Of a stretch of 36,516 bases of DNA, positions 15,967 to 23,599 are shown piece by piece. The notes beneath the pieces were generated by a model. The model worked only from the letters and a program-made list of their open reading frames with translations, was not told where the DNA came from and did no database searches. How positions within the stretch are numbered: the first letter of the stretch is position 1; each line of letters begins with the position of its first letter. Position numbers and translations under genes: made by a program. The stretch comes from Deltaproteobacteria bacterium (GTDB lineage: Bacteria > Myxococcota_A > Bradymonadia > REDH01), in contig REDH01000084.1 in assembly GCA_007693585.1 (NCBI GenBank), positions 1-36,516 on the forward strand. The letters run 5' to 3'.

Positions 15967-17517
15967 TCAGATCTTGTCGGGCACGATGCAGCGGGCGAGG
16001 TCGAACAGCATGAAGACAAGCGCCCGCTCCTGCGGGGTCAGCCCCGAGGAGGTACAGCCCGTCGGGAAGGGACGGTTCGGCGACGAGTTGTCGCCGGCGG
16101 AGACGTGGATGTCGCTGAACACCACGCGGCCGCACTGATCGGCCGGATCGTCGAACACCGGGGTGTTGAAGCTGAAGTACTGGGTGAGGGTGCTTGGGCA
16201 TCCGCCGCCGAAGCCGGGCAGCACGCCGATGCAGCGTGGGTTGATGGACACCCATTGGGTGGCCAGGTCGCTGTTGATCTCCCGGATCGAGCCGCGGGCC
16301 TCCTCGATCGGAAACTGTCCCGGCGTGTCTCCCGGGTTGCCCGTCAGCTCCATCCAGGCAGCGAGCTGCGTGCCCTTGTCGAAGGAGATGTCGATGATCC
16401 CGGTCTGGTTGTCGGAGATGCCGCTGGATGAGTTGCCCCAGTCGGCGACGGCCCGGAAGTCGTCGGTGCCTCCGCTGAGCCAGATGTAGTGCAGGTGCGA
16501 GAGGAACACGCGGCCGCCGGCATCGGAGAAGTCCTGAAGGGCCCTGCGCGCCCGGTCCGACTTGTCGTTGGCGTTGGTGTTGCACTCGCACGAGTGCACG
16601 ATGATGTCGTACGGGAGGAGGTTGTCCAGCTCGTCCCACCAGCTCATCGAGCTGGGGAAGCTCGGACCGCCGCTGAAGCTGTCGGTGCCGCCGCGGCCTG
16701 CGTAGAGGTGAACGCGCCCTTCCTCGGAGGGAACGGTGAACTCGCTGTCGTCGATGCCGATCTTGCGCAGGAGGCACTCGAGCGCGTCGCAGCCGCCCGT
16801 CGTGACCGCGAACTGCGGGATGTGCCCCTCGCTGGAATTGCGGGGAAGCCGGGTCATCTCGCGGGGGAGCTGGTTGATCTGGCAGGGATCCACCCGCGGG
16901 ATGGTGACCTCGCGTCGCCACTTGCCGACCTCGATCACGAGCGGGATGTTGTCTCCCTCCGGCACGCCACGGAGGATGAACTGACCGTTCAGGTTGGTCT
17001 CGGTCTCGACGATCGGGAAGCCGCTCAGCGGCTGGCCACAGGGCAGGCACGTGGCCCCGGTCGCGATGGGCACGAGCGGCCCCGAGGGCACGTAGACGCT
17101 CACGTCCGGCAGCGGGAGCTCCATGGAGGGAATGGTCACCACACCCGTCAGGGTGGTGACCGGCTCGCCGGGAGGGCAGCGGCCCGGAGGGGGCTGGGTC
17201 GGGGGGGCGTCCGTGGTGGACGAGGCGCCACCCGGCTCACCCGACGTGTCGCCGGGAGGGCCTCCCCCCGAACTCGAGACGTCGCCCGGCAGCGCGCTCG
17301 TGCCGTCGTGAACGTCCGAATCGCCTCCCCCGGGCTCGCCCCCGCTGCCCCCGCCGCCCCCGGGGCGCGCGGGGACGCACTGCCCGTTTCGCTCGACCTC
17401 GTTCGGGCCGCACGACAGCGGTCCGTCGTCGTCCGAACTGCAGGCGGGAAGGAGGAGGAGCAGGGCCGAAGCGGCGAGGGCCACCGGCAGCGCGGAACGG
17501 ACTGGCGATGCATTCAT
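15967..17517 (-). CDS. Lipoprotein with regulatory-like beta-sandwich and GATase-like domain (paralogue A)
   Basis: A 516-residue predicted lipoprotein: lipobox LLPAC (Cys26), a two-Cys knot (CGPNEVERNGQC), a Gly/Ser/Pro linker (about 50-110), a carboxypeptidase-regulatory-like beta-sandwich (about 122-215: LTGVVTIP...LPDVSVYVP...GQFILRGVPEGDNIPLVI) and a C-terminal domain. In the last, YDIIVHSCECN and GGRVFLSHLHYIWL resemble the strand/turn pattern of ThuA/class-I GATase-like folds, without the usual Cys-His-Glu triad being clear. Conserved with the neighbour: TTGGCDALECLLRKIGIDD, FDKG, DIHVSAGD and the C-terminus ALVFMLFDLARCIVPDKI. Function unknown. Own promoter candidate at 17600-17629. 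Confidence 0.72.
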   Translation of the reverse strand: MNASPVRSALPVALAASALLLLLPACSSDDDGPLSCGPNEVERNGQCVPARPGGGGGSGGEPGGGDSDVHDGTSALPGDVSSSGGGPPGDTSGEPGGASSTTDAPPTQPPPGRCPPGEPVTTLTGVVTIPSMELPLPDVSVYVPSGPLVPIATGATCLPCGQPLSGFPIVETETNLNGQFILRGVPEGDNIPLVIEVGKWRREVTIPRVDPCQINQLPREMTRLPRNSSEGHIPQFAVTTGGCDALECLLRKIGIDDSEFTVPSEEGRVHLYAGRGGTDSFSGGPSFPSSMSWWDELDNLLPYDIIVHSCECNTNANDKSDRARRALQDFSDAGGRVFLSHLHYIWLSGGTDDFRAVADWGNSSSGISDNQTGIIDISFDKGTQLAAWMELTGNPGDTPGQFPIEEARGSIREINSDLATQWVSINPRCIGVLPGFGGGCPSTLTQYFSFNTPVFDDPADQCGRVVFSDIHVSAGDNSSPNRPFPTGCTSSGLTPQERALVFMLFDLARCIVPDKI

Positions 17518-17599
17518 GGGTGCTCGTCGGTTGTGGGCGCAGGAAGCGAAGGCCGGCAAGGCGGCTATCCCCCCCCGCGCAGGTGCTCCGCGTGCGGGC

Positions 17600-17629
17600 A
17601 GGGTAGGGGAGAGGGCGATCCGGTGTCAA
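17600..17629 (-). promoter_or_regulatory. Sigma-70-like promoter for lipoprotein paralogue A
   Basis: On the minus strand TTGACA (17629-17624), an 18-base spacer and TACCCT (17605-17600) lie about 80 bases upstream of ATG 17517. The arrangement mirrors the promoter of the neighbouring paralogue (TTGACA, 18, TATCCT), which supports both. Confidence 0.5.
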
Positions 17630-17744
17630 TGCGCGCGCAGGCAGGAAGCGATCGCGCGGGCCACGCTCGGCTCGTCCCGAACCGCGTGCACGCAAGCCCA
17701 TGCAGGCCCCCGGGCCCGACGCCTCCCCTGCGGCCTGTCCGTGC

Positions 17745-19334
17745 TCAGATCTTGTCCGGCACGATGCAGCGGGCAAGGTCGAAGAGCATGAACACGAGGG
17801 CCGCTTCCTGGGCGGTCAGCTCGCTGGTGCGGCAGCCGTCCGGAAAGAACACCTCCGTGGAGCCGTCCCGGCTCCCGTCGGAGGAGCGATCTCCGCCCGA
17901 GACATGGATGTCGGAGTGGACGACGCGCCCGCACTGATCGTCGGGCTGGGCCCCGATCGGCGTGTTGAACGAGATGTACTGCGGCTGCTCCTCGACGGGC
18001 GGCGGACACGGGATGAAGGGAAGGTTCAGGCACTGGGGCGTGATCCACGCCCAGCGCGTCGCGATGTCCTCGTTCAGCGTCTGAACGGAGGCCCGAACGT
18101 CGCGGATCTCGAAGCGGCCGAAGGTATCGACGATCTCGTTCTCGAACATCCAGTCAGCCATCTGCTGCCCCTTGTCGAAGTCGCGATCGATGGTGCCCAT
18201 GGCCGGCGAACGGATGTTCTCGCCGAAGTTGTTCCAGGTGGCCACCGACTGGAAATCGTCCGGCCCGCCGCGCAACCAGTAGTAGTGGTAGTGAGACAGG
18301 AACATCCGCCCCCCGGCATTGGCGAAATTGCGCATGGCCGTGGTGGCCGACAGGGGCTTGCTCGACGTTCCCTCGTTGCACTCGCACGACATCACCACGA
18401 TGTCGTACGGCATGAGGTTGTTCTCGTTCGACCACCAGGAGGCCGCGGAGGTGAACGAGGCTCCCCCGTTCATCGAGGGGGCGTAGCGCCGCGTCCCGGC
18501 GTTGCCGGCGAACAGGTGCACCCGGCCCCCGCCCGCCTCCGGCGTGAACTCGCTGTCGTCGATGCCAATCTTGCGAAGCAGGCACTCCATCGCATCGCAT
18601 CCTCCCGTCGTCACCGCGAACTGCGGGATGTCCCCCTCCGACTGGTTGCGCGGAAGCCGCGTGAGATCCTGGGGAAGCGCGGTGACCGTGCAGGGCTCCA
18701 CACGCGGCACATTCACGATCCGGCGCCACTTGCCCACCTGGATGACCAGCGGAATGTTGTCCCCCTCCGGCACGTTGCGCAGGATGAAGCGACCCTGGTT
18801 GTCCGTCTCCGTCAGCACGATCGGGTTGCCCGTGATCTCCTCCCCGCACGGCACGCACTGCGCCCCCGGGGTGATCGGCAACGGATCCGAGGCCGGCACG
18901 TACACCGTCACGTCGGGCAGCGGGAGCGCGCCGGAAGGAATCGTCACCCGGCCCGTCAGCGTCGTCGCCGGCTGATCAGCCGGACAACGCCCCGGCTGCG
19001 GGTTGGGCGACGTCTCGGATGGGAGATCCCCCGACCACAACGGGTCCTCGGAACTCCGACCGCTCGTGGTGTCCTCCTCGACGCTCGGGGACTCCGACAC
19101 GTCGAGACCGGACGTCCCGTCCGCCACGTCACTCGCCTCCCCCGGGGGGCCCGGATCACCACCCGGATCACCCCCGAACGGCACGCACACCCCGCCCCGC
19201 TCCCGTTCACCGGGCGGGCAGTCCGCTCCGTCGTCGTCCGAACGGCACGAGGGAAGCAACAGCAACCCGGCCACGGTCACCACGAGAAGCGTCGACACGC
19301 GAGAACGACAGGGGCGAGGGGACGAGTGGCGCAT
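17745..19334 (-). CDS. Lipoprotein with regulatory-like beta-sandwich and GATase-like domain (paralogue B)
   Basis: A 529-residue paralogue of the downstream gene with the same order: signal with lipobox LLPSC (Cys30), a two-Cys knot (CPPGERERGGVC), an acidic Gly/Ser/Asp linker, a regulatory-like beta-sandwich (LTGRVTIPSGALPLPDVTVYVP onward is split here by positions about 128-230) and the C-terminal domain with YDIVVMSCECNEG, GGRMFLSHYHYYWL, FDKGQQMADWM, DIHVSGGD and the shared end DLARCIVPDKI. The linker and a loop near residue 470 (SSDGSRDGSTEVFF) differ most. Tandem duplication is the simplest origin. Cys-rich, secreted, surface or periplasmic. No characterised function is known to me. 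Confidence 0.72.
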   Translation of the reverse strand: MRHSSPRPCRSRVSTLLVVTVAGLLLLPSCRSDDDGADCPPGERERGGVCVPFGGDPGGDPGPPGEASDVADGTSGLDVSESPSVEEDTTSGRSSEDPLWSGDLPSETSPNPQPGRCPADQPATTLTGRVTIPSGALPLPDVTVYVPASDPLPITPGAQCVPCGEEITGNPIVLTETDNQGRFILRNVPEGDNIPLVIQVGKWRRIVNVPRVEPCTVTALPQDLTRLPRNQSEGDIPQFAVTTGGCDAMECLLRKIGIDDSEFTPEAGGGRVHLFAGNAGTRRYAPSMNGGASFTSAASWWSNENNLMPYDIVVMSCECNEGTSSKPLSATTAMRNFANAGGRMFLSHYHYYWLRGGPDDFQSVATWNNFGENIRSPAMGTIDRDFDKGQQMADWMFENEIVDTFGRFEIRDVRASVQTLNEDIATRWAWITPQCLNLPFIPCPPPVEEQPQYISFNTPIGAQPDDQCGRVVHSDIHVSGGDRSSDGSRDGSTEVFFPDGCRTSELTAQEAALVFMLFDLARCIVPDKI

Positions 19335-19389
19335 GGAGCATCCGGATACGGGTCAGGTGCGGCCACCGGCGGAAGCCGGGACCGACCGA

Positions 19390-19419
19390 AGGATAGGGAA
19401 TTCGGTAAACCTGTGTCAA
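19390..19419 (-). promoter_or_regulatory. Sigma-70-like promoter for lipoprotein paralogue B
   Basis: On the minus strand TTGACA (19419-19414), an 18-base spacer and TATCCT (19395-19390) sit about 55 bases upstream of ATG 19334. The -35 is a perfect consensus in an otherwise GC-rich region. Confidence 0.6.
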
Positions 19420-19629
19420 TCCGGTCCGGCCGAAGCGGCACGCACCGCACGGCCTTGTCGCCGCCGCGACAACGCCTCCGCAGATCCCGCACGCCCCCCC
19501 TGCGGAGCCCGTTTCCCGACCACGGCGCCCCGCGCAACCCGCGTTGCGCCCGGGAACGCCGCCCGCCTCCCGGCTCGGCCAGACCCCTCGCGACCCCCCC
19601 GCCCCGACCATGGCCCGAGAAGGGTTGTG

Positions 19630-19647
19630 CACATTGGATTGCATGTG
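19630..19647. promoter_or_regulatory. Candidate TetR operator/promoter region
   Basis: An AT-rich island upstream of the TetR gene contains CACAT-N8-ATGTG (19630-19647), followed by GTTATGTAACG. It is the only such island in the divergent spacer, so it is a reasonable place for an autoregulated promoter; the -35/-10 match is poor (TTGTGC, TATGTA). Confidence 0.3.
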
Positions 19648-19688
19648 TTATGTAACGTGCGTGAGCTTCCCCCTCCGACCCATGACTC

Positions 19689-20297
19689 ATGCCGCCACGC
19701 GTTCGATACTCCCCGGATATGCTGCTCGACGCCGCCTGCGACATCCTGCGGGACGAAGGCCTGCAGGCGGTCACCGCGAGGGCCGTGGCCGCCCGGCTCG
19801 GTTGCTCCACGGCACCGGTCTTCACTCACTTCAGCGCCATGGACGACCTGCACGAGCAGGTGCTCGACCGGGCGATGGGAACCTTCGTCGACCACGTCCG
19901 CAGGCCGCAGGCCGACGACCCCCTGAGGAGTGTGGCGCTGGGCTGGATCTCCTTCGCCATCCACGAACCCAGGGTCTACGCCGCCATCTTCCTCACACCC
20001 CACCCCTGGTACCGGAAGTGGGGGCGGCTCCGGCGTCAGCTCGCCGAGGCCATGTCCTCGTTCCCCCGGTACGCTCCACTCGATGGAACTGCGCGCTTCG
20101 CGCTCGTGGGCCGGGCGTCCATCGTCCTGCATGGCATCGGCATCGAGTGCTGGTCGGGACGGCTCGATGCCCGGCACCCGAACGCCCTCCTCGACGCCGT
20201 CCTCGAACCGATCATCGCCTCGGCGCTCCACAGCCCGACCCTCGACGACCTCCATTCCTCGACCCCTTCATCCCCACCCTCGGAGACCGAACCATGA
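19689..20297 (+). CDS. TetR/AcrR-family transcriptional regulator
   Basis: A 202-residue repressor-type protein. The N-terminal helix-turn-helix (about 8-55) reads MLLDAACDILRDEGLQAVTARAVA, then ARLGCSTAPVFTHFSAMDDL, the standard TetR recognition helix pattern. The rest (helical, with HEPRVYAAIFLTPHPWYRKW) is the ligand-binding and dimerisation domain. Its last codons overlap the ATG of the ThDP enzyme (ATGA at 20294-20297), so the two are co-translated and the regulator most likely controls this operon and itself. The ligand is not predictable. There is no strong Shine-Dalgarno; ATG 19689 gives the best N-terminus. Confidence 0.88.
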   Translation: MPPRVRYSPDMLLDAACDILRDEGLQAVTARAVAARLGCSTAPVFTHFSAMDDLHEQVLDRAMGTFVDHVRRPQADDPLRSVALGWISFAIHEPRVYAAIFLTPHPWYRKWGRLRRQLAEAMSSFPRYAPLDGTARFALVGRASIVLHGIGIECWSGRLDARHPNALLDAVLEPIIASALHSPTLDDLHSSTPSSPPSETEP

Positions 20298-22048
20298 ACC
20301 GAACCGACCACGGCGGCGACATCGTCGGCGAAGTCCTCGCCGCCCACGGCGTCGCCTGCCTCTACAACCTCTGCGGCGGCCACATCTCCCCCATCCTGCA
20401 GGGCGCCAGCCGTCACGGTCTGCGGGTCATCGACGTCCGCGACGAGGTCTCGGCGGCCTTCGCCGCCGACGCGGCCTCCCGCATGACGGGCATCCCCGGC
20501 GTCTGCGCCGTCACCGCCGGTCCCGGGGTCACCAACACGGTCACCGCGGTGAAGAACGCGCAGGAGGCCCAGCAGCCCCTCCTCGTCCTCGGCGGGGCCA
20601 CGGCAACCGTGCTCCGCGGACGAGGATCCCTGCAGGACATCGACCAGCTCGCGCTCATGCGCCCCGCGACCAAGTGGGCCGTGCGCTGCAATCGCGTCGC
20701 CGACATCGCCCCCACCCTGCGCAAGGCGTTCAAGGTGGCCACCAGCGGCGTCCCCGGCCCCGTGTTCGTCGAGATCGCCGTCGACCTCCTCTACCCCAAG
20801 GAGATCGTCGCCGAATGGTACGCCAAGGAGTCCGGGGTCGACCGGATGAAGGGCGTCGTCGGAAAGGCCGCGCAGCTCGCCGTGAAGGGGTACCTCGGAC
20901 ACCAGTTCCACACCCCCCACCTGCCCTTCGATGATGCACCCAGGGATCGCGCGCCCAACCGCGCCGCCGTCGAGCGCCAGCTCGACGAGGTCCGCGCACT
21001 GCTGGAGCGCGCCGAACGGCCGGTGCTCGTCATCGGCAACCAGGCCATGGTGAACCTCACCCCGGCCCGCGCCGAAGCCCTCGCCGACGCCGTGCGCACC
21101 CTCGGCATCCCCACCTTCCTCGGTGGATCCGCGCGCGGACTCCTCGGCAGGTTCAGCGACATCCAGTTCCGCCACAAGCGCAGCGCCGCGCTCCGCGAGG
21201 CCGACGCGGTCCTCATCGCAGGGTTCCCCTTCGACTTCCGCCTCGGATACGGCCTCAAGATCAACCGCGACGCCACCATCGCGAGCATCAATCTCGACAA
21301 CGACGCCCTTGTGCGCAACCGCAAGCCCGAGATCCCCGTGCTCGACCACCCCGGGGAGTTCCTCATGGGGCTCGCCCAGCGCGTCTCCGGCGCCGGACGC
21401 TGGAAGGAGTTCCACGACACGCTCCGCGTACGCGAGGTCGTGCGCGACGAGGAGATCGCCGCAAGCGCACGAACCGCCACCGAGCGCGTCTGCCCCATCC
21501 ACCTCTTCCTCCGCATCGAGGAGATGATCGCCGACGACAGCGTCCTCATCGTCGACGGTGGCGACTTCGTGGCCACCGGCGCCTACATCGTGCGACCGCG
21601 CGGCCCACTGCGCTGGCTCGACCCCGGCGTGTTCGGTACCCTCGGCGTCGGCGGAGGCTTCGCCATCGGCGCCGCCAGCGTTCGGCCCTCCGCCGAGGTC
21701 TGGCTCTTCTACGGCGACGGCTCCTCCGCATACAGCCTCGCCGAGTTCGACACCTACGTGAGAAACGGCATGGCCCCCATCGCCATCATCGGCACCGACG
21801 CCTCCTGGCAGCAGATCGCCCGCGACCAGGTGACCCTTCTCGGCGACGACATCGGCACCCGCCTCCTCCACACGGACTACCACAAGGTCGCCGAAGGATA
21901 CGGCGGAAAGGGACTCCTGCTCACCCGCCCCGAGGACATCGACGACGTGCTTCGGGAGGCCCGACGCATCGCCGCCGAGGGCAAGCCCGTCTGCGTCAAC
22001 GTCCACCTCGAAGGCAGCGACTTCCGCGAAGGATCCATCAGCATCTGA
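20294..22048 (+). CDS. ThDP-dependent acetolactate synthase-like / 2-hydroxyacyl-CoA lyase-type enzyme (ILVBL/HACL2-like)
   Basis: A 584-residue enzyme with the three-domain ThDP fold: pyrimidine-binding domain (1-175) with activating Glu51 in DVRDEVSAAFAADA, central domain (220-375), and pyrophosphate-binding domain with GDGSSAYSLAEF (474 on). The metal-binding segment ends GTDASWQQ, where the usual second Asn is Asp, as in the ILVBL/HACL group (GNDA.W.Q.SR.Q style). A linker insertion (about 180-215) also fits that group. It is not a housekeeping IlvB: there is no IlvN and it pairs with a TetR gene. It may cleave 2-hydroxyacyl-CoA or form acyloins. Family confident, substrate open. Confidence 0.8.
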   Translation: MNRTDHGGDIVGEVLAAHGVACLYNLCGGHISPILQGASRHGLRVIDVRDEVSAAFAADAASRMTGIPGVCAVTAGPGVTNTVTAVKNAQEAQQPLLVLGGATATVLRGRGSLQDIDQLALMRPATKWAVRCNRVADIAPTLRKAFKVATSGVPGPVFVEIAVDLLYPKEIVAEWYAKESGVDRMKGVVGKAAQLAVKGYLGHQFHTPHLPFDDAPRDRAPNRAAVERQLDEVRALLERAERPVLVIGNQAMVNLTPARAEALADAVRTLGIPTFLGGSARGLLGRFSDIQFRHKRSAALREADAVLIAGFPFDFRLGYGLKINRDATIASINLDNDALVRNRKPEIPVLDHPGEFLMGLAQRVSGAGRWKEFHDTLRVREVVRDEEIAASARTATERVCPIHLFLRIEEMIADDSVLIVDGGDFVATGAYIVRPRGPLRWLDPGVFGTLGVGGGFAIGAASVRPSAEVWLFYGDGSSAYSLAEFDTYVRNGMAPIAIIGTDASWQQIARDQVTLLGDDIGTRLLHTDYHKVAEGYGGKGLLLTRPEDIDDVLREARRIAAEGKPVCVNVHLEGSDFREGSISI

Positions 22049-22238
22049 GGCGGAGAAGGGCGCGGCGAGCGGGCCCGGAAGCAGGTTCCCCGCGCTCCAC
22101 CCTCCGGAGGCCAGGATGCGAACAGGGACGCTCGCCTCCACGTGGTTCGCCACCAGGAAGTGCGGCCCCCCCGGCTTCACCTGCCGGATGCGGCATCGAA
22201 TCGCCGGAAAGGCACGGTGCGGGTCCGAACGGAGGACG

Positions 22239-23273
22239 TCACGGCCCGAGGTGCTCCCGCATCCCCGAGAGCAGCGAGACCGCGTTCGCGCCGAGGTCCG
22301 CCGAGTGGTATCCCCCCTCCTGCACGACCAGGGTCGGAAGGCCGAGGCGACCGATGCGTTCGCCGAGCACCGCATAGTCGCCCGTGCGAAAGGTGAACGC
22401 ACCGATCGGGTCGAGGTGGTACGTGTCGAACCCGGCCGCGACCACCAGCCAGTCCGGCCCGAAGCGCTCGACCGCCGGAAGCGCCTCCTCCAGCAGCACG
22501 GCCATCCACGCGTCGAAGTCCGTCCCCCCGGGAAAACAGAAGTTCAGGTTGTACCCCTCCCCGCGACCCTGCCCCGTTTCGTGAGGAAACCCGACGTAGA
22601 ACGGGAAGTACTCCTTCGGATCGCCATGCAGCGAGAGCGTCAGCACCCGGTCGTCCCGCCAGAACGACGTCTGCGTCCCGTTGCCGTGGTGGAAGTCGAT
22701 GTCGAGCACCGCGACCCGGCCGTGACGCCGCAGGTAGCGCGCGGCGATCACCGTGTTGTTGAAGTAGGAGTACCCCCCGAAGAACTCCCGCGTGGCATGG
22801 TGGCCCGGAGGGCGCGACAGGGCGTAGACCAGACGGTCCGACCCCCGCTTCAGCCGCCGGGCACCTTCATGCGCACACGCCGCACTCCATGCCGCCGCCT
22901 CCATCGTCATGGCATTCAGCGGTGTTCCCGAGTCGAAGCAGAAGCAGCCGGCGTGTCGCAGGTTCGTCGGATCGCCGCGACGAATGAACTCCCGCGGAAA
23001 CACGCTGGGGTAGAGCGTCTCCCCCGGCGGCATGCGGCTCGCGGTGTGATAGAGCGTCAGGAGGTTGTTGCTGTGCGCATCGCGAATCGCCGCCAGCGGC
23101 TGCTGCCGCGGCTCGATGACCTCGAACGCCTGTCCGTGCCCTCGCAACGCGCGGAGAATGCTCTCGGCCCGCGCTGTCGTCTCCGGATGATCGATCTTCT
23201 CGCCGAACGCCCACTCGTAGAGCGGCTTGAACGCGAGCTGCTCCGGATGAAAGTAGCAAGGTGTCCGTGCCAT
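22239..23273 (-). CDS. Histone deacetylase / acetylpolyamine amidohydrolase family enzyme
   Basis: A 344-residue zinc-dependent deacetylase of the arginase/HDAC superfamily. Visible are RPPGHHA (His158/His159, charge relay), DIDFHHGNGTQ (Zn ligands Asp193, His195), GFDTYHLDP (third ligand Asp283) and EGGYHSADLG (Tyr322, transition-state Tyr), so the site is complete. The short length, FGGYSYFNNT and the absence of eukaryote-like extensions fit bacterial acetylpolyamine amidohydrolase/HDAC-like proteins. These remove acetyl groups from acetylated polyamines, lysines or small amides. ATG 23273 has CAGGAGG 8 bases upstream; longer in-frame starts lack coding character. Single gene, convergent with the ThDP enzyme; the 190-bp gap between them holds nothing I recognise. 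Confidence 0.88.
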   Translation of the reverse strand: MARTPCYFHPEQLAFKPLYEWAFGEKIDHPETTARAESILRALRGHGQAFEVIEPRQQPLAAIRDAHSNNLLTLYHTASRMPPGETLYPSVFPREFIRRGDPTNLRHAGCFCFDSGTPLNAMTMEAAAWSAACAHEGARRLKRGSDRLVYALSRPPGHHATREFFGGYSYFNNTVIAARYLRRHGRVAVLDIDFHHGNGTQTSFWRDDRVLTLSLHGDPKEYFPFYVGFPHETGQGRGEGYNLNFCFPGGTDFDAWMAVLLEEALPAVERFGPDWLVVAAGFDTYHLDPIGAFTFRTGDYAVLGERIGRLGLPTLVVQEGGYHSADLGANAVSLLSGMREHLGP

Positions 23274-23599
23274 CCGGTCCGACCTCCTGAACGTGCCATC
23301 GTCGACCCATTGCCCCGCATCGCCTCCCCGGAGACAAGCGGCAGGGGCCATCGGCCGACGCTCTACCACATTTCGTCCCGGCGCGCTCCCGTGCACGGTT
23401 CGCGCTGCAGCGCGCACGTCGCTCCGCACCCGCGTCCCGGTCCGGGTGCACGCCACCGGCCGAGTCCCGGGCGCCGCGCGGGTCTGCCCTCGCGACGCGC
23501 AGCGTCAGCCGATCCTTCCGACCAGTGCCTTGTCGGCGCGCCGTCGGCAGCCTAAGACTCCCCGGCAAGGCACGAGCGGTCCACAGCAGCGCAGACGCC
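23274..23599. other. Divergent intergenic region without recognised gene
   Basis: Separates the divergent deacetylase and lipoprotein genes. It must hold two promoters, but no TTGACA/TATAAT-like pair stands out. Frames open here have no coding character. Confidence 0.4.

Noticed and set aside
17518-17744. Extra small gene between the two lipoproteins
   Set aside because: Short open frames only, no Shine-Dalgarno with plausible residues; the region is explained by the promoter at 17600-17629.
17700-19655. Plus-strand open frame of about 650 codons
   Set aside because: Antisense to lipoprotein paralogue B; Arg/His-rich shadow without motifs.
22049-22238. Possible small ORF from the ATG at 22116
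   Set aside because: The frame continues antisense into the deacetylase gene and has no coding character or homology-like motif.
20036-22402. Minus-strand open frame of 788 codons
   Set aside because: Antisense to the TetR and ThDP genes, whose motifs are unambiguous; this frame is low-complexity Gly/Asp/Val with no start signal.
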